From an uncultured Gemmiger sp. (GTDB lineage: Bacteria > Bacillota > Clostridia > Oscillospirales > Ruminococcaceae), in the NCBI GenBank assembly GCA_944388125.1, contig CALXHO010000016.1:1-42065 (forward strand): DNA of 42,065 nucleotides. The letters are read 5' to 3'. Position numbers and translations under genes: made by a program. The notes under the pieces were generated by a model. It searched no databases, was not told the DNA's origin, and saw only the letters and a program-made list of their open reading frames with translations. Positions 20,477 through 28,929 of the stretch are shown piece by piece (position 1 is the first letter of the stretch; every line of letters begins with the position of its first letter).

Positions 20477-20523
20477 GTGGCCTGCGCTTTGACCAGTATC
20501 AAGGAATGGAGATTCAGAACAGT

Positions 20524-23184
20524 ATGCAATGGACAGGACTTAACGATCTGCGCGAAAAATACCTGCACTTTTTTGAGGGCAAGGGCCATCTTCGCCTGGG
20601 CAGCTTCCCGCTGGTCCCGAAGGACGACCCCAGCCTTCTGCTCATCAACAGCGGCATGGCTCCCATGAAAAAGTGGTTCCTCGGTCAGGAGGAGCCGCCC
20701 CGCCACCGTGTCACCACCTGCCAGAAGTGCATCCGCACGCCCGACATTGAGCGCGTTGGCATCACCGCCCGCCACGGCACCTTCTTTGAGATGCTGGGCA
20801 ACTTCAGCTTCCAGGATTACTTCAAAAAGGAAGTCATTCCCTGGGCATGGGAGTTCCTGACCCAGACGCTGGAGATCCCTGCCGAAAAGCTGTATATCTC
20901 GGTCTATCTGGATGACGATGAGGCCTATGATATCTGGACCAAGGAAGTCGGCATCCCCGAGGATCACATGGTCCGCTTCGGCAAGGAAGACAACTTCTGG
21001 GAGCATGGTTCCGGTCCCTGCGGTCCCTGCTCCGAGATCTACTACGACCGCGGACCCGAGTACGGCTGCGGCAAGCCGACCTGCGGCGTGGGCTGTGACT
21101 GCGACCGCTATATGGAGATCTGGAATCTGGTGTTCAGCCAGTTTGACTCGGACGGCAAGGGCACTTACACCCGCCTGGCCAAGCCCAACATTGACACCGG
21201 CATGGGCCTGGAGCGTCTGGCCTGCGTCATGCAGAATGTAGGCAACCTGTTCGAGGTGGACACGGTCGCTTCCGTACTGCACCATGTGGAGCGCATCTCC
21301 GGCAAGACCTACGGCGCCAACGAGAAGGATGATATCTCCATCCGCGTCATCACCGACCATATTCGTTCCACCGTGTTCATGGTTTCGGACGGTATTCTGC
21401 CTTCCAACGAGGGCCGCGGCTATGTTCTGCGCCGTCTGCTGCGCCGTGCGGCCCGTCATGGCCGTATGCTGGGCATTGACCGTCCTTTCCTGACCGAGCT
21501 GGTCGATACCGTCATCACCTCCAGCGAGCAGGGGTACCCCGAGCTGCGGGAGCATGAGGATTATATCAAGAAGGTGGTCGGCACCGAGGAGGAGCGCTTC
21601 TCCAAGACCATCGATGCAGGCCTGAACATCCTCAACGGCATGATCGAGGAACTGAAGGCTGAGAACAGCACCGTCCTCACTGGCGAGGAGGCTTTCAAGC
21701 TCAACGACACCTTCGGCTTCCCCCTCGACCTGACCCGTGAGATCGTGGCTGAGCAGGGCATGACCGTGGATGAGGATGCATTCCACAAGGAAATGACCAA
21801 ACAGCGTGAGCGCGCCCGCGCCGAGCGTCTGGCCAAGGATATCTCCGGCTGGGCTGCCGATCTGTTCGGTGAGCTGACTGCGGAACCCACTGTCTTTGAT
21901 GGCTACGAGACCACCAGCGAGCGGGCAAAAGTCGTCGCCCTGTCCGAGGGCGAAGAGCTGGCCGATGCCGTTGCCACCGATATTGAGGAGAAGGACGGCG
22001 TCCTGGTCGTTCTCGACCGTACCCCGTTCTATGCCGAAATGGGCGGCCAGGTAGCTGACCATGGCTATCTGGTTTCCGGCGATGCCAAGCTGCGCGTCAA
22101 CCAGGTCAAGAAGACCCCCAAGGGATACTTTGTCCACACCTGCACTCTGCTGGAAGGCAATATCAAAGTTGGCGATGAGGTGACCGCTTCCGTGGATGAG
22201 GCCCGCCGCATGGCCATCTGCCGCAACCACACGGCCACCCATCTGCTGCAGGCCGCTCTGCGCGAGGTCCTGGGCGACCATGTCCATCAGGCTGGCAGCT
22301 ATCAGGATGACAAGATCACCCACTTTGATTTCACCCATTTCAGCGCAGTCACTCCTGAGGAGCTGCGTGAGGTGGAGCGCCGTGTGAACGATAAGATTTT
22401 TGCTTCGCTGCCTGTGGAAGTCCGCAGCATGCCCATCGAGGAAGCAAAGAAGCTGGGTGCCATGGCCTTGTTTGGCGAAAAGTACGGCGAGGTCGTCCGC
22501 GTGGTGGATGTCTGCGGATGGAGCACCGAGTTCTGCGGCGGCACCCATGTCAAGAACACCGCACAGATCGGCTGCTTCCGCATTCTCAGCGAGAGCAGCG
22601 TGGCTGCCGGTATCCGCCGTATCGAGGCGACCACCGGCTACGGCGTCCTGCGTCTGCTGGATGAGCGCTGCAATGAGCTGGATTGCGCTGCCCGCTGCCT
22701 GAAGGTGAGCAACGTCCATGACCTGCCCAATCGCGTGGCTGCCGTTGTGGCCGAACTGAAGGAAGTCAACAAGCAGCTGGATATCGCCAAGGCCAGCATT
22801 GCGGCTGCCAAGATCGACGGCCTGTTTGACAACGCCGAGAACGTGGATGGCGTGCGCATTGTCTCTGCCTACTTCAGCGGCACCGGTTCCGATGCCCTGC
22901 GCAGCATGTGCGACAAGATACGCGACAAGGCACCCAATGCGGTGGCGGCCCTTATCGGCAGCGATGCTGGCAAGACCACCCTGGCGGTCAGCGTCAGCAA
23001 GAATGCTCTGGGCCGTGGACTCAAGGCCGGTGTGCTGGCCAAGCAGATTGCCGCAATCGCTGGCGGCAACGGCGGCGGCAAACCGGATTTCGCCATGGCA
23101 GGTATCCGCGACAATACCAAGATCGATGAGGCTCTGGCCGCGGTCTCCGGTATCATCAAAGCGGAACTGGAAAAAAATGCTTGA
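20524..23184 (+). CDS. alaS: Alanine-tRNA ligase
   Basis: Class II aminoacyl-tRNA synthetase that attaches alanine to tRNA-Ala. The catalytic core begins at once (WTGLNDLREKYLHFFEGKGH) with the RHGTFFEMLGNFSF motif. The editing domain carries HTATH (His569 and His573) and CGGTH (Cys671 and His675), which form the zinc and editing site. The C-Ala domain with a glycine-rich end (AGGNGGGKPDFAMAG) closes the protein. Length is 886 residues. The start chosen is ATG 20524, which agrees with the usual family N-terminus; ATG 20506 would add six residues. The nearest ribosome site, GGAG at 20508-20511, is 12 bases away. Confidence 0.98.
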   Translation: MQWTGLNDLREKYLHFFEGKGHLRLGSFPLVPKDDPSLLLINSGMAPMKKWFLGQEEPPRHRVTTCQKCIRTPDIERVGITARHGTFFEMLGNFSFQDYFKKEVIPWAWEFLTQTLEIPAEKLYISVYLDDDEAYDIWTKEVGIPEDHMVRFGKEDNFWEHGSGPCGPCSEIYYDRGPEYGCGKPTCGVGCDCDRYMEIWNLVFSQFDSDGKGTYTRLAKPNIDTGMGLERLACVMQNVGNLFEVDTVASVLHHVERISGKTYGANEKDDISIRVITDHIRSTVFMVSDGILPSNEGRGYVLRRLLRRAARHGRMLGIDRPFLTELVDTVITSSEQGYPELREHEDYIKKVVGTEEERFSKTIDAGLNILNGMIEELKAENSTVLTGEEAFKLNDTFGFPLDLTREIVAEQGMTVDEDAFHKEMTKQRERARAERLAKDISGWAADLFGELTAEPTVFDGYETTSERAKVVALSEGEELADAVATDIEEKDGVLVVLDRTPFYAEMGGQVADHGYLVSGDAKLRVNQVKKTPKGYFVHTCTLLEGNIKVGDEVTASVDEARRMAICRNHTATHLLQAALREVLGDHVHQAGSYQDDKITHFDFTHFSAVTPEELREVERRVNDKIFASLPVEVRSMPIEEAKKLGAMALFGEKYGEVVRVVDVCGWSTEFCGGTHVKNTAQIGCFRILSESSVAAGIRRIEATTGYGVLRLLDERCNELDCAARCLKVSNVHDLPNRVAAVVAELKEVNKQLDIAKASIAAAKIDGLFDNAENVDGVRIVSAYFSGTGSDALRSMCDKIRDKAPNAVAALIGSDAGKTTLAVSVSKNALGRGLKAGVLAKQIAAIAGGNGGGKPDFAMAGIRDNTKIDEALAAVSGIIKAELEKNA

Positions 23185-23196
23185 TTCGGTTACAAT
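23168..23196 (+). promoter_or_regulatory. Possible promoter for the HIT-comEC-holA operon
   Basis: TGGAAA (23168-23173), a 17-base spacer and TACAAT (23191-23196), at the end of alaS. The -35 is weak (4 of 6), so this is tentative; read-through from alaS is the alternative. Confidence 0.4.
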
Positions 23197-23243
23197 AAGA
23201 GTAATCGGATTGCTGTGATTCCAAGATAAAGGAGGGCAAAAGG

Positions 23244-23585
23244 ATGGAAGACTGTCTGTTCTGTAAGATTGCAGCGGGTCAGATCCCCTCAAACAAGCTG
23301 TATGAGGATGACCGCCTGCTGGCTTTCTACGACATTGATCCCCAGGCACCGGTGCATTTTCTGGTCATCCCCAAGCAGCACATTGCATCTGCCGCAGCAC
23401 TGACGGAGGCAGACGCCGACCTGCTGGGCCACGTGTTTGCCACGATTGCTTCGCTGTGTGCAAAGCTGGGCTGTGACGGCGGGTACCGTGTTGTCACCAA
23501 CGTGGGAGAGGACGGCGGCCAGAGTGTGCCGCACCTGCATTTCCATGTGCTGGCAAAGCGCAGCCTTGCCTGGCCTCCGGGCTGA
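23244..23585 (+). CDS. HIT family nucleotide hydrolase (HinT-like)
   Basis: Small histidine-triad protein that hydrolyses nucleoside phosphoramidates or similar nucleotides. The triad is HLHFHVL (His97, 99, 101), and DCLFCKI at the start (Cys4, Cys7) forms the usual zinc site. Length (113 residues) is right for HinT. An AAAGGAGGG precedes the ATG. It is the first of five close genes; the next begins 49 bases later. The exact substrate is not known for most members. Confidence 0.93.
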   Translation: MEDCLFCKIAAGQIPSNKLYEDDRLLAFYDIDPQAPVHFLVIPKQHIASAAALTEADADLLGHVFATIASLCAKLGCDGGYRVVTNVGEDGGQSVPHLHFHVLAKRSLAWPPG

Positions 23586-23634
23586 TGCCCAACGCCGACA
23601 TCTGTTCGATTTTCGCAAAGAGAGAGTGAAAACC

Positions 23635-24174
23635 ATGCAAGATACCTATACCCTTCATGTGGCGGGCCTGACCAGGGAACTGCCCATCTGCAAGGTCAAC
23701 GACCATATGGACATTGCAGCCTTCATCATGTTCAGCGATGTGGAACTGACGGTGGCCTGCGCAGCCGAGCTGCTGAAAAAATGTCCGGAGTTTGACGTGA
23801 TCCTGACGGCGGAAGCCAAGGGCATCCCTCTGGCATATGAGATGGCCCGTCAGAGCGGCAAACAGTGGATTCCCGCCCGCAAGGGAGCAAAGCTGTATAT
23901 GCGGGATCCTGTTGTCATCGAGGATGAGTCCATCACCACGGCCGGCAAACAGACGTTGGTCATCGACCGCAAGGACATTGAGTACATGAACGGAAAGCGC
24001 ATCCTGATTGTGGACGACGTGATCTCCACCGGCGGCTCTCTGCATGCCCTGGAGACGCTGGCTGCCCGCAGCACCGGCAAGGTGGTGGGCTGCTGCGCTG
24101 CTCTGGCGGAAGGCGATGCGGCCAAGCGCACCGATATCTTCTTCCTGGCACCGCTGCCGCTGTTCTTCCACTGA
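23635..24174 (+). CDS. Purine phosphoribosyltransferase-type protein
   Basis: A 179-residue type I phosphoribosyltransferase. The PRPP loop is RILIVDDVISTGGSL (about 122-136) and VILTAEAKGIPLAYEMAR carries the pyrophosphate-side loop, as in adenine or xanthine phosphoribosyltransferase. It most resembles the adenine/xanthine group, making a nucleotide from a purine base and PRPP, but it lacks features that would separate apt from xpt, so no symbol is given. The ATG at 23635 follows AAAGAGAGAG. comEC starts one base after its stop. Confidence 0.85.
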   Translation: MQDTYTLHVAGLTRELPICKVNDHMDIAAFIMFSDVELTVACAAELLKKCPEFDVILTAEAKGIPLAYEMARQSGKQWIPARKGAKLYMRDPVVIEDESITTAGKQTLVIDRKDIEYMNGKRILIVDDVISTGGSLHALETLAARSTGKVVGCCAALAEGDAAKRTDIFFLAPLPLFFH

Positions 24175-24175
24175 T

Positions 24176-26287
24176 ATGGCGCGAAAGCTCGCGGCCTTTG
24201 GTCTGGCTTTTGCACTGACGGAACTTTCCGCGGCTTATCAGCCGCTGTCGGTCGTTTGGCTGACAGCGGCTATTTTCGTTGCCCTGGGGGCAGCCGCCTG
24301 CATCCGTTGGGAAAAGTCCCGTATGGTGGTTATTCCGTTGCTGGCGGCAATGGGGCTTGGCCCTGTGTGCAGCACGCTGTATCAGTGGCTGGCTGTTCGC
24401 CCTGCCGTGGAACTTTCGGGGCGTACTGCCCAGATCGTTGCCACGGTACAGACCGATGCGCAGACTTCCTACCGGGAGGGAATGCTTTCTGCCACGCTGC
24501 ATATCACCGAACTGGACGGAGAACCGGCAGATCTGTATGCTTACTGCGGCGCCTTTCCGGGAGCGGAAGCCGGGGAAATCTTTTCTGCCCGGGTAAGCTT
24601 TGAGGAGCTGGAGGCGGACAGATACCGACTCAATCGGTATGCAGACGGAACTTTTCTCAATGCGGAGTATCTGGAAGGGTATTCCTATCGGGGAGAGAGT
24701 GAATCGCTGGAATTTCGGCTATATCGCCTTCGGATGGAGCTGTCCCGCCGCCTGCGTTTTTATCTGCCAAAGGCTGCAGCAGGACTGGAGGCGGCCATGC
24801 TGCTGGGAGACAAAACCCATCTTGAGGAAAGGGTGGAGGATTCCTTTCGCATCGCGGGGGTGTCTCATTTGCTGGCAGTCTCAGGACTGCATGTCTCGCT
24901 GCTGTGCGGCTTGCTCGTGTCGGAATGGGATGTCCGCCGCCGTTTTTCCCGGCCACGGATTTTACTGCAGGCGGGGCTGCTGGTGTTTTATATGGCATTG
25001 ATCGGATTCCCGGTATCAGCGGTGCGGGCAGGCTGTGTCTTTCTTATCACGCTGTTGGGGCGATTCCTGATCCAGCCGCCGGATACCCTCACCTCCATGG
25101 GACTGGTGGCGCTGGTTCTGGGAATGCAAAATGCCTATGCTCCTTGCGACCTGGGGTTTCAGCTTTCCTTCGGGGCGGTGCTGGGTGTACAGGCGGCCTC
25201 GTCCATCTCCCGCTGGGAGGATAGATCTCTTTTCCCGAGAGCTGAGACGGGGCGGGGAGAATGGCTGCGCAGCCTGGGGCTGCAGGCACTGGGGACGCTG
25301 CAATGTACCATTCTGGCTACCATGGCCACATTGCCGGTGCTTCTGGCCCACAATATGACAGCCAGCGGTGTCAGTGTGCTGACTAATCTGCTGGCGGTGT
25401 GGATGCTGCGTCCGGCGCTCATCCTGGGAATTCTTGTGGTGATTCTGTCTGTCCTCCCGATCTTGCTGCCCTGCGTCAAGGCGTTCAGCTTGCTGCTGGC
25501 GCTCTGGCTGAATGCCATGTATGCCATTGTGGAATGGTGCGCCGCACTTCCCGCCGCACGACTGGCGCTGCCTGAAAAGTATGCCTTGTTTGTTCTGGCT
25601 GTGCTGGGGATTCTGGCCATTCTCTTCTGGAAACTGCGGCGGATGGTTTGGTATCTTCCGGCGGCGCTGCTGTGTGCCGGAGCTGCCATTGCGCTGGGCA
25701 TCCGGCTGGAATACGGCGTGGTACGGATCGCTGTGGTGGGAACAGCAGGGAACGGCTGCATTGTTCTGACACAGAACGGTCAGGCGGTGGTTCTGTTCCG
25801 GGGTGGGGACTCCAATCTCCGCGCGGTGGAGGAATATCTGGCAGACGCCGGTGGGCTTCCGCAGACTTTGTTGGTGGATTTGCGCCAGACGCCGCGGGAA
25901 ATCTTGTTTGACGCGGCACAGATCGTGGAGATGGACACCATGGAGGAGAAAACATGGACGGTGGAATCGCTGGATGACCTGACTCTCATACTCCGGCATG
26001 AGTCCGGCGGCAACCTTGCGGTGGCTGAGATAAACGGGTATACTGTTGGTATCCAGTCCGGCAAGGTTTCAATGGAGACGCCGCTGATTCTGGATACCTA
26101 TTTCGCGGGCGCTTCCTGCCCGGACAATCTGGATGCAGGAACGGTGGTTTATACCTCCCGCGCGGTTTCCGGACTGGACAAAGCGGACGGCGCACGCCTT
26201 CTGTATGGGCCGGACATCCCGGAATTGACCATACGTCCGGGGACATCGGTTGTTTTTGACGGAGTAACGGAAAATGCTGTACAGTGA
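24176..26287 (+). CDS. comEC: ComEC/Rec2-type DNA uptake membrane protein
   Basis: Predicted polytopic channel for single-stranded DNA in natural transformation. The 703 residues begin with hydrophobic segments and a DUF4131-like soluble domain (about 70-190), then the competence domain with its signature GVSHLLAVSGLHV (about 228-241) and many membrane segments to about 520. The C-terminal 180 residues occupy the place of the metallo-beta-lactamase domain, but the HxDxDH metal motif is absent (LLVDLRQTPRE occurs where SHxDxDHxGG is expected). ATG 24176 is one base after the previous stop with no clear ribosome site, suggesting coupling. comEA is not in the window. Confidence 0.88.
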   Translation: MARKLAAFGLAFALTELSAAYQPLSVVWLTAAIFVALGAAACIRWEKSRMVVIPLLAAMGLGPVCSTLYQWLAVRPAVELSGRTAQIVATVQTDAQTSYREGMLSATLHITELDGEPADLYAYCGAFPGAEAGEIFSARVSFEELEADRYRLNRYADGTFLNAEYLEGYSYRGESESLEFRLYRLRMELSRRLRFYLPKAAAGLEAAMLLGDKTHLEERVEDSFRIAGVSHLLAVSGLHVSLLCGLLVSEWDVRRRFSRPRILLQAGLLVFYMALIGFPVSAVRAGCVFLITLLGRFLIQPPDTLTSMGLVALVLGMQNAYAPCDLGFQLSFGAVLGVQAASSISRWEDRSLFPRAETGRGEWLRSLGLQALGTLQCTILATMATLPVLLAHNMTASGVSVLTNLLAVWMLRPALILGILVVILSVLPILLPCVKAFSLLLALWLNAMYAIVEWCAALPAARLALPEKYALFVLAVLGILAILFWKLRRMVWYLPAALLCAGAAIALGIRLEYGVVRIAVVGTAGNGCIVLTQNGQAVVLFRGGDSNLRAVEEYLADAGGLPQTLLVDLRQTPREILFDAAQIVEMDTMEEKTWTVESLDDLTLILRHESGGNLAVAEINGYTVGIQSGKVSMETPLILDTYFAGASCPDNLDAGTVVYTSRAVSGLDKADGARLLYGPDIPELTIRPGTSVVFDGVTENAVQ

Positions 26288-27305
26288 GAACGAACTGAAT
26301 AAGCGAATCAAAGCGGACTGCAGTGTCTATTATTTTTATGCCTCCGATGAGGCATTGGTGCGCGATGCCGCCGCCAAAGTCGAGCACGCGTTGAGCAAGG
26401 ATGATCCCGAGACGACGGTACTTTCCGGTCCGACGCCAAGTGTGGAAGAGATTGTGCTGGCGGCAGGAACCATCTCCTTTTTTGGGGGAAAGCGCCTGGT
26501 ATTGATGCCGCTGGTCAAACCTTCCTCCTATTCGGACAAAGATCTGCAGGAATTCTGTGATACACTGGCGGACACGGAAAATGCAGTGTTCATCCTGACC
26601 AGCGTACTGGAGGAACACTACGGCAAGATCAAGCCCGGCAAGCGGGAACAAAAGCTGATTGTTGCCTGTGAAAAGTTGGGCTACTGCGCCCAGGTGGCGA
26701 AACCCGGCCGCACGGCTTTGCAGGGAATGCTGCGGGACTGGGCACAGGAGGTTGGCGCGTCCTTTGCACCCGGGGCGGACGGAATGCTCATCGACCGCTG
26801 CGGCGAGGATCAGTTTTTACTGCACAATGAGGTCGACAAGCTGGCTGCCCTGGCAGATTACGGCACCATCACCCCGGATATGATCCGGAAACTGGGTACC
26901 GTCACTCTGGATGCCGATACCTTTGATATGGTGAAACTGGTTTCCTCCGGGCAGACGGCCAAGGCGCTGCAAAAGCTGCGGGTTCTGCTTGCGCTGCAGA
27001 ATGATCCCATTCTGATTACCGGTGCGCTTATCGGGAACTATCTGGATATTTATCGTGCTTTTCTGGCCAGGCGCAGCCGCCGCCAGATGGCGGATCTGGC
27101 AAAGGATTTCGGCTACGGCGGCAAGTGGAACTACCGCCTGGGCAATGCGGAAAAAACGGCACCCCGGTTTGACCGGCGCCAGATTGAGAAAAGCCTCAAG
27201 ATTTTGCAGCGATTGGATCTGGATCTCAAGGGCAGCAAGCTGGATAACGATCTCCTGCTGCAAAAAGCGCTGTGCGAACTGGCACTGGCCGGAGGACGCC
27301 GATGA
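26274..27305 (+). CDS. holA: DNA polymerase III delta subunit
   Basis: Clamp-loader subunit that opens the beta sliding clamp. The 343 residues show the family's clamp-loader AAA+-like fold: YYFYASDEALVRDAA at the start (where HolA has YLxxGxExxL), FFGGKRLVLM, and the third domain with DNDLLLQKALCELA at the end. Clear nucleotide-binding motifs are missing, as is normal for delta. ATG 26274 overlaps comEC by 14 bases, and GGAG lies 9 bases upstream. comEC-holA adjacency is common in Firmicutes, supporting both calls. The final 4 bases overlap the next start (ATGA). Confidence 0.93.
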   Translation: MLYSENELNKRIKADCSVYYFYASDEALVRDAAAKVEHALSKDDPETTVLSGPTPSVEEIVLAAGTISFFGGKRLVLMPLVKPSSYSDKDLQEFCDTLADTENAVFILTSVLEEHYGKIKPGKREQKLIVACEKLGYCAQVAKPGRTALQGMLRDWAQEVGASFAPGADGMLIDRCGEDQFLLHNEVDKLAALADYGTITPDMIRKLGTVTLDADTFDMVKLVSSGQTAKALQKLRVLLALQNDPILITGALIGNYLDIYRAFLARRSRRQMADLAKDFGYGGKWNYRLGNAEKTAPRFDRRQIEKSLKILQRLDLDLKGSKLDNDLLLQKALCELALAGGRR

Positions 27306-27937
27306 AATTTGAGACAAAACGTGCTGTGGTGGTGGAGGGAAAATACGATGCAGCCCGTCTGGCGGGAATTGTGGAGGCTACCATTCTGACCACGGATGGA
27401 TTTGCTGTTTTCCGGGATAAGGAGATGCAGCGCCTGTTCAAGCGGCTGGCGCACACCCATGGGCTGATTCTCCTGACCGATTCCGATGCGGCGGGATTCC
27501 GCATCCGGCACTTTGTGACCAAACTGGCCGGGGCGGAGCATGTGGTGCAGGCGTATATCCCTGCTGTCCTCGGCAAGGAACGCCGCAAGGCAGAGCCGGG
27601 AAAGGAGGGGCTGCTGGGCGTTGAAGGCATTGCAAACGAGACGATTCTGGAGGCGCTTCAGACGGCGACGGCACATGATGTGGTGGCGCAGGAAGAAACG
27701 GAGGGCGAAAAAAAACGCCCCATCACCTACAGCGACCTGTATGAGTGGGGCCTCTCAGGCCGGCCGGACTGTGCCGGGTTCCGCCGGACGTTTCTGCGGC
27801 GGCTGGGGCTTCCTCCCAGATTGAGCAAAAAGGAACTTCTGGAAGTCCTCAATACTCTGTATACCTATGAAGCACTGTCCCGGGAATGCGAGACAGCGCG
27901 GCAGGCAAAGCAGGAAAATACAGCTCCAATAGAATAA
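27302..27937 (+). CDS. rnmV: Ribonuclease M5-like TOPRIM protein
   Basis: Resembles RNase M5, which matures 5S rRNA at its 5' and 3' ends. The 211-residue protein has a TOPRIM domain, with VVVEGKYDAA (Glu14) and LLTDSDAAGFRIR (the DxD motif at about 62-64), then a C-terminal helical domain (DUF4093-like) rich in charge. In Bacillus rnmV sits beside ksgA; here it is coupled to holA by an ATGA overlap, so the name is inferred from the domains. The stop is directly before a bidirectional terminator. Confidence 0.8.
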   Translation: MKFETKRAVVVEGKYDAARLAGIVEATILTTDGFAVFRDKEMQRLFKRLAHTHGLILLTDSDAAGFRIRHFVTKLAGAEHVVQAYIPAVLGKERRKAEPGKEGLLGVEGIANETILEALQTATAHDVVAQEETEGEKKRPITYSDLYEWGLSGRPDCAGFRRTFLRRLGLPPRLSKKELLEVLNTLYTYEALSRECETARQAKQENTAPIE

Positions 27938-27978
27938 AAAAGCGGACATCCCTTTGATTTCGGGGATGTCCGCTTTTT
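27936..27978. terminator. Bidirectional terminator between rnmV and the RluA-type gene
   Basis: A perfect stem, GCGGACATCCC (27942-27952) with GGGATGTCCGC (27963-27973), flanked by A6 and T5, so it can end transcripts from both sides. It begins inside the last codon of rnmV. Confidence 0.92.
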
Positions 27979-27987
27979 AAAATTCTT

Positions 27988-28929
27988 TCATTTCAGGACG
28001 CTATCCAACACCTGCTGATAGTACCAGGGTTTTGGGGCATGGAAGCTCTTTCCGGCCAGGTACTGGAAAGCCGGTTCCTGAATCCTGGCAGGAAAGGCGA
28101 GTTCCCAGGCACAGAGAGCCTGATATTTGAGTTTGAGTTCCCGGTTGGCGGTATTGTTGCCGTATTTGGAATCCCCCAGAATGGGACAGCCGATGCTTGC
28201 CAGATGGGCACGGATCTGGTGGGTGCGTCCGGTTACCAGATCCACCCGCAGGAGGGCAAGACGGCCGCTCACAGCCAGCGTTTCGTAAGAGGTGATGATC
28301 TCCTTGGCACCAGGACGGGCCGATTTGAGCACCCGCACCGTGCCCGTCTCGGCATCTTTGAGAAGATAGTCGTGCAGAGTGGCTTGTGCGGGTTCCGGGC
28401 GGCCGAAGGTGACGCAAAGGTAGCGTTTACGGATGCTGCGCTGGCGGATGGCTTCAGTGAGAAACTGTTCTGCCTGAGCAGTTTTGGCAAGCAGAATCAG
28501 GCCGCTGGTACCGGTATCCAGCCGGTGGCAGAGTCGCGGAGGATTGCGGGCGTCCCAGTGCCCGGTGTCGTAGAGTACTTTGCATACACGGTTGTACAGC
28601 GTATCGCTGTCCGGACCTTCTGCGGGAATTCCGGCAGGCTTGTTTGCTACGATCAAGTCATCGTTTTCGTAAATCAGCTGGGCGGGACGCAGCATGGCGA
28701 AAGCAGGACCATCGCCGGAACTCTCTCCAAGCTGCTCGTCCGTCAGATAGAGACGGATCACATCCCCGTTCTGTACCCGGGTGGAAAGGGGCTGCTTTTT
28801 TCCGTTGAGTTTGATTTTATTTTCCCGAAGAGCCTTGTTCAGGCGTCCGATCCCCAGCACAGGGTATTGCTCTGTCAGGTATTTGTCCAGCCGGACAGGA
28901 AGCAGGCTTTTTACACGGATCTCTTTCAT
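27988..28929 (-). CDS. RluA-family 23S rRNA/tRNA pseudouridine synthase
   Basis: Converts uridine to pseudouridine in structured RNA. The 313 residues have an N-terminal S4 RNA-binding domain (about 12-60) and a catalytic domain whose aspartate is Asp138 in CHRLDTGTSGL; VDLVTGRTHQIRAHLASIGCPILGD is also typical. The position it modifies cannot be told from the sequence. The ATG is the last base overlap of the upstream gene (ATGA), and GGAG lies 8 bases before it, so translation is coupled to the membrane protein gene. Confidence 0.92.
   Translation of the reverse strand: MKEIRVKSLLPVRLDKYLTEQYPVLGIGRLNKALRENKIKLNGKKQPLSTRVQNGDVIRLYLTDEQLGESSGDGPAFAMLRPAQLIYENDDLIVANKPAGIPAEGPDSDTLYNRVCKVLYDTGHWDARNPPRLCHRLDTGTSGLILLAKTAQAEQFLTEAIRQRSIRKRYLCVTFGRPEPAQATLHDYLLKDAETGTVRVLKSARPGAKEIITSYETLAVSGRLALLRVDLVTGRTHQIRAHLASIGCPILGDSKYGNNTANRELKLKYQALCAWELAFPARIQEPAFQYLAGKSFHAPKPWYYQQVLDSVLK

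Noticed and set aside
20254-23349. 1031-codon open frame antisense to alaS
   Set aside because: A codon-bias shadow of alaS with low-complexity repetition, no ribosome site and overlap of the T-box.
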